This document shows, piece by piece, positions 8,317 through 15,700 of a DNA stretch of 17,193 nt. Origin of the DNA: CAYLYP01 sp964387795 (GTDB lineage: Bacteria > Bacteroidota > Bacteroidia > Bacteroidales > UBA7960); contig CAYLYP010000067.1 in NCBI GenBank assembly GCA_964387795.1, positions 1 to 17,193 of the forward strand. Reading direction: 5' to 3'. The translations under genes were made by a program, and so were the position numbers. Under the pieces are notes generated by a model, which had not been told where the DNA came from, ran no database searches, and worked only from the letters and a program-made list of their open reading frames with translations. Positions within the stretch are counted from its first letter, which is position 1; each line of letters begins with the position of its first letter.

Positions 8317-8691
8317 TTATTTTACATTTTTTCTGTTCAATAAAACATCCATGCCTGCATTTTCGAGTAAGGATTTTATTTCGTAAGGCAAATCGACAAT
8401 CCATTCCACCTTGTGCCCTTTTGATGAAACATCCTTTTCTATGGCTACCAACATCTGAATGGCTGACAAATCAAAATCTGTTACATTCTCAATTTGGATT
8501 ACCAATTGATCGCTCTCTTCAATGGACTTTAACAACTGCTGCCATATTGAATGGGAATTTTGAAGATATAAATCCCCTTCCATTTTTATTTTTAAATATT
8601 TCTGGCCTGATTCAGAAACATGTTCTTTCTGTATGCGAAACCCATTCATGGATTCTGCTTTTAAACTATCTGATTTCTTACGCTCTTTCAT
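8317..8691 (-). CDS. STAS-domain protein of the che operon
   Basis: A 124-aa soluble protein. After a charged N-terminal tail (1-17), residues about 20-118 fit a single STAS domain. The key segment is VIQIENVTDFDLSAIQML (64-81), where DLSA takes the place of the D-S-S-G loop of anti-sigma-factor antagonists. In SpoIIAA the second residue of that loop is the phosphorylated serine; here it is Leu75, with Ser76 next to it, so regulation by classical serine phosphorylation is doubtful. STAS proteins with a DLS-type loop next to cheY and cheA occur in other bacteria, where their role is not well defined (from memory, not searched). The gene lies 12 nt after the 614-aa helical protein and 7 nt before a cheY. 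Its role is likely scaffolding or partner binding, which is inference. Confidence 0.85.
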   Translation of the reverse strand: MKERKKSDSLKAESMNGFRIQKEHVSESGQKYLKIKMEGDLYLQNSHSIWQQLLKSIEESDQLVIQIENVTDFDLSAIQMLVAIEKDVSSKGHKVEWIVDLPYEIKSLLENAGMDVLLNRKNVK

Positions 8692-8703
8692 GTTGAATTT
8701 GGA

Positions 8704-10548
8704 TTAAAAAAATTCCACATCATTACCTTCATCTGTATTCTCTTCCCCCTGATTCAGCTCAGGCTCACCAAACATCTTCTTGTCCATTACCATATTATGG
8801 ACCAGTCGTTCACTTTTCATCGTATAGTATGCTTCTATCTGCCGCAGTGTCGCTTCCCTGTCTGAAGCATCTCGACCTGGCTGGTTTCCCTGAAGCATAC
8901 TTGAAATTGAATTAAGTTCAAATATAACCTCCTCAATTGCCTTCTCAAAATAATCATAATACTTTACCTGCTCAACTGCAGTTTTACTTAATCCAGCTAT
9001 ATTACTGCTGAGATCAATATTTTCTTTCTGCAATTCTTCTATTTGGTCCTGATTGGAAAGTATTTTTGCATAGTACCCCAAACCTCCCTGCTCCATGCCC
9101 CTTAACTGTTGGTACAATTCTCCACCAAAGAGATAATCAGCTATCTGAGTCTGTAACTCTTTATTTATGTGCAAAGTCTCAAGAAAAATCTTCCTTACTT
9201 TGTTCTTTTCAAAATGATTGTCTGCCTGAAGTTTAACAACTTGCTGTGCCATCGAAGAAATTTCTTTCTCAGGTGAATTCAGCAAGCCTGAAGTCTCAAA
9301 TTTCTCAAGTATTAACTGCTCAAATTCATAATCAAGATCATATACTTCAAGAAATTTTGTTGATATCTCTTTTAAAACCTCATTGACTGACAATATCTCT
9401 TTATACCCTATTTTAAACTCATCTATAAATTTCTGTATCTGCCCGATAAGCTTTATAAAACGGCTTTTAATATTGGGCAATAACACAAGCTCCCCCTCTA
9501 TCTCATGGCCAGTCCAGATAAAACTTAGCTTTGAAACCTCAGTCATATCTTTCCCCATTTGGATCATCTTCCTGGTAATCTTCTCTATCGCTGCCTGATA
9601 TTCCTTATTGGTATGCAACAATTGCGCAATCTGGATCTCAGTAATTTCAGGAATCTGGATAATAAAGGAATGCTTCTTATCCAATGTTTCTTTGTCGTTC
9701 TTTTCTGTATCAATTTTACTTAAATCGTCAATAATCTTATGATGGGTTTGCTGTATATGCTCCATCTTTTGACGAATAATATCATGATACTGAAGATTGG
9801 TAATAATGCTCCCAACATTCCTGAAACAGTTATCTGTAATCTCCTTCATTTTTGGCGCCATCAATCGGCTTTCCTTCTGATGGGCTGCAAAAACCCTGAA
9901 ATCTGACAATACCTTATCGCTGTCCTTATTGCAGTATTGAATCAACTTATCAAGCTCCGTTTTGTGGTTCTCTGATAAACGCGATAGGTGCTCCCTTAGG
10001 CTAAAGATATTTTCTTCTATTATTGGGCAACTATCTTTAATCTTTTCAATTTTTAAAAACAGCATCTCAACTTCCTTCTCCGAAAAACCTTTCTGACTAC
10101 CTGTTAGATATGAATTTGATAACTTTAAATTTGTCAATAACAACTTAAGGCTCATTAAGTTTTGCCTGAAATTCTTTATTGGGACAAATAATAATCCCAG
10201 ATTGGCTGCTAACCTTTGAACCATCTGAAATGCTGCCATCTGACTCTCATCCAGTTTCACCAGCATTGACTTTACTTCCTGTCCCAAAAGTTCAATATCG
10301 CTTATAATAGCTTCATTTCCTGACCCGGATACAAGCTCAACAATCTGATTGGCATTATCTGATACTTTCCTGGCACTTTGATAATTCTTTTTTAAATGAT
10401 TATTTAATGACAAGAAATCATCTGATGAGCATTGATGTAAAGCCATAATCTTTTCATCAATACCAGAGAACGTCCGGATGATTTCTTCAACCCTTTTGCC
10501 TGTCTGATTATCGCCTGATTCCACCTTATCTTGATGCTTTTCCATCAT
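8704..10548 (-). CDS. Large helical protein with CheZ-like motif
   Basis: A 614-aa predicted soluble, almost wholly helical protein without signal peptide or membrane segment; I do not recognise an established family over its full length. Residues 252-265 read LQYHDIIRQKMEHI. This has the Asp-x-x-x-Gln spacing of the CheZ active site (Asp143 and Gln147 in E. coli CheZ), here Asp256 and Gln260. A degenerate copy lies at about 529-541 (KYYDYFEKAIEEV), about 276 residues later, with Lys where Gln is expected, suggesting an internal duplication. The C-terminus is acidic and ends in DVEFF, recalling the acidic CheY-binding tail of CheZ. I infer a CheY-P phosphatase or CheY-binding regulator. The start is taken at the ATG at 10548; an in-frame TTG at 10572 would add eight residues, and ATG at 10545 is also possible. 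It is the first sizeable gene of the che operon. Confidence 0.85.
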   Translation of the reverse strand: MMEKHQDKVESGDNQTGKRVEEIIRTFSGIDEKIMALHQCSSDDFLSLNNHLKKNYQSARKVSDNANQIVELVSGSGNEAIISDIELLGQEVKSMLVKLDESQMAAFQMVQRLAANLGLLFVPIKNFRQNLMSLKLLLTNLKLSNSYLTGSQKGFSEKEVEMLFLKIEKIKDSCPIIEENIFSLREHLSRLSENHKTELDKLIQYCNKDSDKVLSDFRVFAAHQKESRLMAPKMKEITDNCFRNVGSIITNLQYHDIIRQKMEHIQQTHHKIIDDLSKIDTEKNDKETLDKKHSFIIQIPEITEIQIAQLLHTNKEYQAAIEKITRKMIQMGKDMTEVSKLSFIWTGHEIEGELVLLPNIKSRFIKLIGQIQKFIDEFKIGYKEILSVNEVLKEISTKFLEVYDLDYEFEQLILEKFETSGLLNSPEKEISSMAQQVVKLQADNHFEKNKVRKIFLETLHINKELQTQIADYLFGGELYQQLRGMEQGGLGYYAKILSNQDQIEELQKENIDLSSNIAGLSKTAVEQVKYYDYFEKAIEEVIFELNSISSMLQGNQPGRDASDREATLRQIEAYYTMKSERLVHNMVMDKKMFGEPELNQGEENTDEGNDVEFF

Positions 10549-10683
10549 GGTTTTTATTATCGTCAAATTCAATGCTTCTTTTATTTTTGCCCTTTCGGAA
10601 ATATCCTTTTTAAAAGTATAACCGGATAAAACTCAATTTTGCTTTCTTCATTGCACTTTATCAATCATTTGCAAGCACACCCG

Positions 10684-10710
10684 ATTCATATTCTTATAAA
10701 AAATATGAAT
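10684..10710. repeat. AT-rich inverted repeat at the end of the 58-aa ORF
   Basis: Perfect 9-bp arms (ATTCATATT / AATATGAAT) flank a 9-nt loop. The repeat overlaps the stop codon of the small ORF at 10694-10870 and lies in the leader of the 614-aa protein gene. It could be a weak RNA hairpin or a protein-binding palindrome. With no GC pairs at its base and no U tract it is not a convincing terminator. Confidence 0.3.
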
Positions 10711-10870
10711 TCTTATACTTCAGTATTGCTTCAGATACTGAGGGGATTTCATTTGCAAAATACCTGAACAGCTCCTTTTCCGGAAAACTCCCTCCATCCA
10801 TTAGCCTTACACAAAAATGGCCCTTTTTCAAAATCTTTATTCTGATCTGAAAACTATCTATGCTTTTCAT
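10694..10870 (-). CDS. Small hypothetical protein, 58 aa
   Basis: I do not recognise this protein. The frame runs from ATG (10868-10870) to TAA (10694-10696). It encodes a soluble, charged 58-residue peptide beginning MKSIDSFQIRIKILKKG and containing SFPEKELFRYFANEIPSVSE; the first half looks beta-like and the second half helical. Codon use resembles the neighbouring genes (AT-rich third positions, ordinary amino-acid balance), which favours a real gene over a chance frame. It points the same way as the che operon and lies about 145 nt upstream of the 614-aa protein start, so it may be the operon's first gene. There is no Shine-Dalgarno, as for most genes here. A chance ORF in the leader cannot be excluded. 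Confidence 0.45.
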   Translation of the reverse strand: MKSIDSFQIRIKILKKGHFCVRLMDGGSFPEKELFRYFANEIPSVSEAILKYKNSYFL

Positions 10871-11303
10871 AGCTGTAATATTTTAAAATTTTTACTCTTT
10901 CCCTATCAACAACAAAAGATTCTGATTCTGTTTTGAGTTCTTCACCTGAAACAAAATTAAAAGCCCCAACTCCCTTTTAAAACAGTGTTTTTACGCGATT
11001 TATTAACATATTGATACGTAAAACACCGAATTACCTATTATCAATCATCCCGATTATTAGACAGAACATCTGATTTTTTATTTATTTATTTACCAAACAC
11101 AACTCTTTAGCTTTTTTATTCGCCTCATTATTAAGCCATTCGCTTTTATCTCCTGAATTAACCTCTTTACAAATGAATAAAATGTATTATATCTGATTAA
11201 TAGGGTCAACTACACAACTGCCATTCCTTTTTATCCACAAATTCTTCAAAATCATAATTATTATGACAGTAATTGTAATTTAATAGTAAAAAAGTTTATT
11301 TTG
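10871..11303. other. Non-coding stretch upstream of the che operon
   Basis: I see no convincing gene in these 433 bases. They are strongly AT-rich with stop codons in all frames. The stretch holds the candidate che promoter near 10952 and TTTA-type short repeats near 11080-11095. It separates the leftward che operon from the rightward receiver gene and probably carries the control regions of both. Confidence 0.5.
10952..10959 (-). promoter_or_regulatory. Candidate Bacteroidota-type -7 element for the che operon
   Basis: On the minus strand the sequence is TAATTTTG, matching the TAnnTTTG -7 consensus of Bacteroidota housekeeping promoters. A T-rich TGTTTT lies about 19-21 nt further upstream, only a poor match to the -33 TTTG/TTG element. 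Transcription would start about 75 nt before the 58-aa ORF. An 8-base degenerate match in AT-rich DNA can arise by chance. Confidence 0.25.
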
Positions 11304-11492
11304 GGGTCTGCTGAAAAACACTTAACAAGCAGGATGAATACCATTTTCAACGTCATTTTATCACATTGTGAGCATGGATTTATTTCCTTTGGTGCTGATT
11401 TGTTTGCATCTTGTTTCCATTAGTTTTCATAGCATCATCTGCTTCGTTACCTTCGGCTCAAAGTATTATTATATGCTTTAATTCGCTATTGG
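11304..11492 (+). mobile_element. Truncated copy of the MITE-like element
   Basis: It starts with the terminal sequence GGGTCTGCTGAAAAACACTT and then follows the complete copy at 12189-12413 with clear but imperfect similarity through about 11474. Shared blocks include AACAAGCAGGATG, CATGGATTTATT and GCATCATCTGCTTCGTT. Beyond this the match fades, and no right terminal repeat (TTTTTCAGCAGACCC) is found before the receiver gene. The right boundary is therefore approximate. No coding sequence is seen in it. Both copies lie in the same orientation and flank the receiver gene. Confidence 0.75.
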
Positions 11493-11494
11493 GC

Positions 11495-11535
11495 AATAAC
11501 CAAACACCTTTTTGTTATTAACAAACAGCAATAAC
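11495..11535. repeat. Alternating inverted repeats before the receiver gene
   Basis: AATAAC (11495-11500), GTTATT (11514-11519) and AATAAC (11530-11535) allow two mutually exclusive 6-bp hairpins. They lie about 120-160 nt upstream of the receiver start. The arms are short and AT-rich, so this may be chance. Confidence 0.2.
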
Positions 11536-11653
11536 AATAATTTTTGTGGATCAACAATCAATTATCATTTATGCTCTTTAAAAGAAACACGTATTTTTTA
11601 TGCCCATACCATTCGTAATTTCGCTTCATAACAAATTAATCAAATACCCTTTG

Positions 11654-12037
11654 ATGAAAAAAAAAATAAAATTCCTCATTGTTGACGACATGGCCACCAA
11701 TCGAATTAAGCTTTCAATGACAATCACTAACCTTGGTCATCTTTACGAATGCTGCTCAAATGGGAAAGAAGCTATTGAATTGCTCCAATCAAAAACCTTT
11801 GATATTGTGTTGTTAGATATTGAAATGCCCGTAATGAACGGATTTGAAACAATAAAATTCATCAGGGATAAAACAATAGAGCCGGTAAGAAGCATTCCTG
11901 TAATAGCCATTACTGCTCATAATCCTTCTGAAATAGAAAATGATTTAAACCGATTAGGTTTTACTACTATACTATCTAAACCTTATACACCTGATAAGTT
12001 TCATGAAATAATTGCAGCTACAGGTTTTAAAATTTAA
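11654..12037 (+). CDS. Stand-alone receiver-domain response regulator
   Basis: Single receiver domain of 127 aa. The pocket is Asp11-Asp12, phospho-acceptor Asp55 (LLDIEMP), Thr86 (AITAH) and Lys108-Pro109 (ILSKPY). The blocks DDMATNR and DIEMPVMNG resemble receivers of hybrid kinases more than the CheY pair in this window, so its partner is more likely the hybrid kinase encoded downstream than CheA. There is no output domain. An upstream in-frame ATG at 11600 would add 18 residues outside the receiver fold; I prefer the ATG at 11654 because the first beta strand (KIKFLIVDD) starts right there. Ten A residues follow the start codon directly. The gene lies alone between two copies of a mobile element, 692 nt before the kinase gene. 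Confidence 0.9.
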   Translation: MKKKIKFLIVDDMATNRIKLSMTITNLGHLYECCSNGKEAIELLQSKTFDIVLLDIEMPVMNGFETIKFIRDKTIEPVRSIPVIAITAHNPSEIENDLNRLGFTTILSKPYTPDKFHEIIAATGFKI

Positions 12038-12182
12038 AATTTTTCTTTCTATATAAAATATTCCAAAATGCAGGTTTAATATTTTTTTGAATCCCCTAAA
12101 TTATTATTCAAAAGTTTTACATTCATTCAAAAAAAACAATTGGTCAAATTATGGACTACTGAAGAAGGCCTCTATGATTAAC

Positions 12183-12419
12183 TATTTAGGGTCTGCTGAA
12201 AAACACTTAACAAGCAGGATGCATATCATTTACAATGTCATTTTATCATATAGCTTGCATGGATTTATTACCTTCGGTGCTAATATGTTTACATCTTGTT
12301 TTCATTAGTCTTTAAGGCATCATCTGCTTCGTTGCCATCGGCTCATAGTATTATTATACAATTTCGCCTTATCGCCTCGCATCTGATGCCTTAAAGAATT
12401 TTTCAGCAGACCCTATTTA
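12183..12419. repeat. Target-site duplication TATTTA around the complete MITE
   Basis: The 6-bp direct repeat TATTTA occupies 12183-12188 and 12414-12419, exactly abutting both ends of the inverted repeats. This is the expected scar of a transposition event. The AT-rich context allows some chance of coincidence. Confidence 0.65.
12189..12413 (+). mobile_element. Complete MITE-like element, 225 bp
   Basis: The element begins GGGTCTGCTGAAAAA and ends with the exact inverse TTTTTCAGCAGACCC, giving 15-bp perfect terminal inverted repeats flanked by a TATTTA target duplication. It has no transposase frame; a frame running through its left half is not conserved in the other copy. The right half holds a second inverted repeat (TCTTTAAGGCATCA at 12309-12322 against 12384-12397, 14 bp) that can fold this part into a hairpin. 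It was presumably mobilised in trans by a DNA transposase acting on the same ends. I cannot name the parent IS family. A diverged, truncated copy lies at 11304. Confidence 0.85.
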
Positions 12420-12729
12420 ATACAACAATTATTAGCCGATAACATCAATACTATATGTTTTAAGAAATCTGTTTATAAATGCAAAAAACAGAGGCTTGCT
12501 TATTTTTTTAATGAAATAATATTTTATCTTTACAAAAACCTGATTTTTTTTGCATTTTTCGCTTATAAATCAACAGAAAATGCTATTTTGGCTGGTAATT
12601 GTATCCCTGAATAAAATATCAGCCAAGTAAAAAACAGTTGCAAAGAAAAACAACCAGATAATTATTGCCGGAAAGAAGTGAAAACCAGTTTATGACTTCC
12701 CAAAAGCATTAAAACCACTTGCATTATAG
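12414..12729. other. Non-coding leader of the hybrid kinase gene
   Basis: No gene is seen in these 316 bases. They contain a 12-bp inverted repeat (AAATGCAAAAAA at 12477-12488 and its inverse at 12546-12557) and a 7-bp one (TTGGCTG at 12588-12594, CAGCCAA at 12620-12626). A weak promoter-like TATCTTTA lies at 12525-12532, with TTG at 12496; the spacing is longer than the Bacteroidota consensus, so I do not call it a promoter. There is no Shine-Dalgarno before the ATG at 12730. Confidence 0.45.
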
Positions 12730-15700
12730 ATGAAAGCGGCATCAAAACACATACTTTTTAAGAAATCTATCCCTTTCTTAATATTAGCAGCATTACTGTC
12801 GCTGACTGTTTTGATTTGGAATTATTATATTCGTAATAAAATTGAAAAAGAAAATCAAAGATTCTATGAAACCTGCTCAAATCACCTAAATCCTTTAAAT
12901 GAAAGGTTTAAAAACTACTGGATGCTCCTTCAGGGCGCTGCCAGTGTTATAACTGCACAGGAGCAGCTTACACAACAAGAATGGAAACTTTATTTTGACT
13001 ATCAAAATATAAAACAACTTTTCCCCGAAATTGAAAGACTTGAATTTGCTGTTAAAACTAATTATTCATATCCTGAAAACATAGAGCCTTTTAATACACC
13101 CTATTCCTTTAATGAGGCCCCCATTTATCCTGTATCATCCTCTAAATCCATATATTACCCTATTCGCTTTTTAGAACCACATTCTGAGCATAATGATCAA
13201 TTTCTTGGATATGATATCTCTTCCAATCCGTATTATTTAAAAGCCATTAACCATTGTATCCTTTCAGGGACGGCATCAATGTCAAATACATTTTATCAAC
13301 AAGATAATATTGACAGCATCCCTGTTTTTGTTATTGTTACTTCATTATATAAAAACGGCATTATCCCAAATGACCAAAAGAAAAGAAAATCAACAATAAA
13401 AGGTGTAGTTTCCCTGGTGGTTGACATTGAAAAAATGCTTAACTCATTGATTATGGAAACAAATCCAAATATCAATATCAGGATTTTTGATGGTAATTCA
13501 ACATCCCCTGATAGCCTGATTTTTAAAAATACTGATAGCCAGGGTACATCTTCAGGCCAGTTTATTTTTAAACCCTTCAGAGACACCCGCAAAATAGAAC
13601 TTTACCATCACCAATGGACAGTTCAATTCGAATCAAACAGGATTTTTTTCAGTAAATACGACCGCTTCAGTTCACTTATTGTCCTCATTTGTGGTGTCCT
13701 CTTAAGCATCCTCTCATTCTTGCTGATTAAAAAAACATTGCATAAAAAAGAAGAAACCGAAAGGCTTTACCACACCTTAATTGAACAATCAGGTGATGCT
13801 TTTTTCCTTTTCGACCAACAAGGCCGAATACTTGAAATAAATAACCAGGCCTGTAATTTTTTAGGTTATAAAAAAAATGAACTCCTTAAGCTCTCTATCA
13901 ATGATATTGAACCTCAACTTAAGCTGGATGATATAAAATCGGAATGGAAAAAACTTTCTTCAGGAAATTCCTTTATCCGAAACTCTAATTTCCTTCAAAA
14001 AAATGGACAGCTTATACCTGTTGAAACTCATTTTGGCTTCCTTGAGTGGGAAGGCAAAATACTCATTCCTGCTTTAAGCAGGGATATTTCTGAAAGGATA
14101 CATCAGAAAAATGAACTTATCGAATCCAGGCGCATGCTACATAATGTCATCGACACTATCCCTATCAGGGTTTACTGGAAAAATATTCATGGTGAGTACC
14201 TCGGGTGCAACAGCCTTTTTGCTAAGGATGCAGGATTTGCTAATGCCAAAGATGTAATCGGTTTAAACAACAACGACCTGTCATGGGCTCCAATTGCCCA
14301 AAAATTTATTGATATTGATAAAAATATCATCGAAACAGGGCAGTCAATACTGAATTACGAAGAACAAAAAAACCTGCCTGGTAATAAACCTACCTGGTTC
14401 AGAACTTCTAAATCACCTCTTCGCTCTTCTGATGGAACTATTGTAGGGATTTTAGGTATTTATGAAGATATCACCGAACAAAAACACCATCTGGAAGAAA
14501 TCAGGCTTTCCAATGAAAGGCTCCTTACCGTAATGAACAGCATCAATTCTATTATCTATATCGCTGACATTGAAACTCATGAAATCTTATTTATTAACGA
14601 CACCCTGAAAAAGTCAAGAGGAGATGACCTTATTGGAAAAAAATGCTGGGAGGCACTCCTGAATTATAATCAGCCCTGCCCTTTCTGCACAAATGACAAA
14701 TTACTTACTGCTGACAAAAAACCTACTGGCATTATTCAATGGGAATATCAAAACCCGGTTGACAACAGATGGTACGATATCCGTGATTGTGCAATACAAT
14801 GGGTCGATGGAAGAATGGTAAGAATGGAAATCGCTACAGATATTCATGAACGAAAAATGACAGAAGAAATGCTTAGGCAAAGTGAAGAAAAATATCGTCT
14901 TTTCTTTGAAAAAGCACCCTTGGGCATTTTTCATTTTGATAATGAAGGCACCATTACTCAGTGCAATAAAAACCTGACCAGAATATTTAATGCCCGCTAC
15001 GACCAGATCATCGGTATGAACCTTTTGCGCCTCTCCGATAAAGAAATGGCTGACTCAATTGCTAATGTTCTTAAAGGGCAATTCGTTAATTATGAAAATT
15101 TATTTATCTGGCATGTCTCCGGAAAAAGCACACCTATCAAAGCATGGCACACTCCTTTATTTAATTCAAAAAAAGAAGTTACCGGCGGAATTACCTTTAT
15201 TGAAGACCGTACCAGCCATTTTGAAATGGAAGCCTATAAAAAACAAGCTGAAATTGCTCGTGAATCTGCAAGGTTCAAACAAAGCTTCCTCGCTAATATG
15301 AGCCACGAAATACGCACCCCACTTACCGGTGTACTGGGAATGGCCGAAATACTCTCTAAAACAAAACTTGATGAAAAACAAATTGAATATGTTAATACAC
15401 TAACTGAATCAGGTGAAAACCTTAGAAATATCATTAACCTGATCCTTGATTTCTCAAAACTGGAAGCAGGCCAAATGTCCCTTAAACCCTCTTCGTTCGA
15501 TTTCAGACAGTTTATTGATAACACAAAAAACCTATACGCTGTCCTTGCAAGCAAAAAAAACCTCCAACTTATATTCATTTCCGATCCAAATATCCCTTCC
15601 CAAATATTTGCCGACAAGCCAAAACTAACCCAGATATTGTCTAACCTTTTGTCTAATGCTATTAAATTTACAAATACCGGCGAAATAACCCTTCAATCCT

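Noticed and set aside
10549..10572. TTG start for the 614-aa helical protein
   Set aside because: Two ATG codons follow at 10548 and 10545, and no good ribosome binding site favours the TTG; it remains possible.
11600..11653. Longer N-terminus for the lone receiver from ATG at 11600
   Set aside because: The extra 18 residues precede the first strand of the receiver fold and have no counterpart in such proteins; the ATG at 11654 sits right at the domain start.
12087..12308. Plus-strand frame of 73 codons crossing the left part of the MITE
   Set aside because: It runs from unique DNA into the mobile element, is not kept in the other element copy, and has no recognisable protein pattern.
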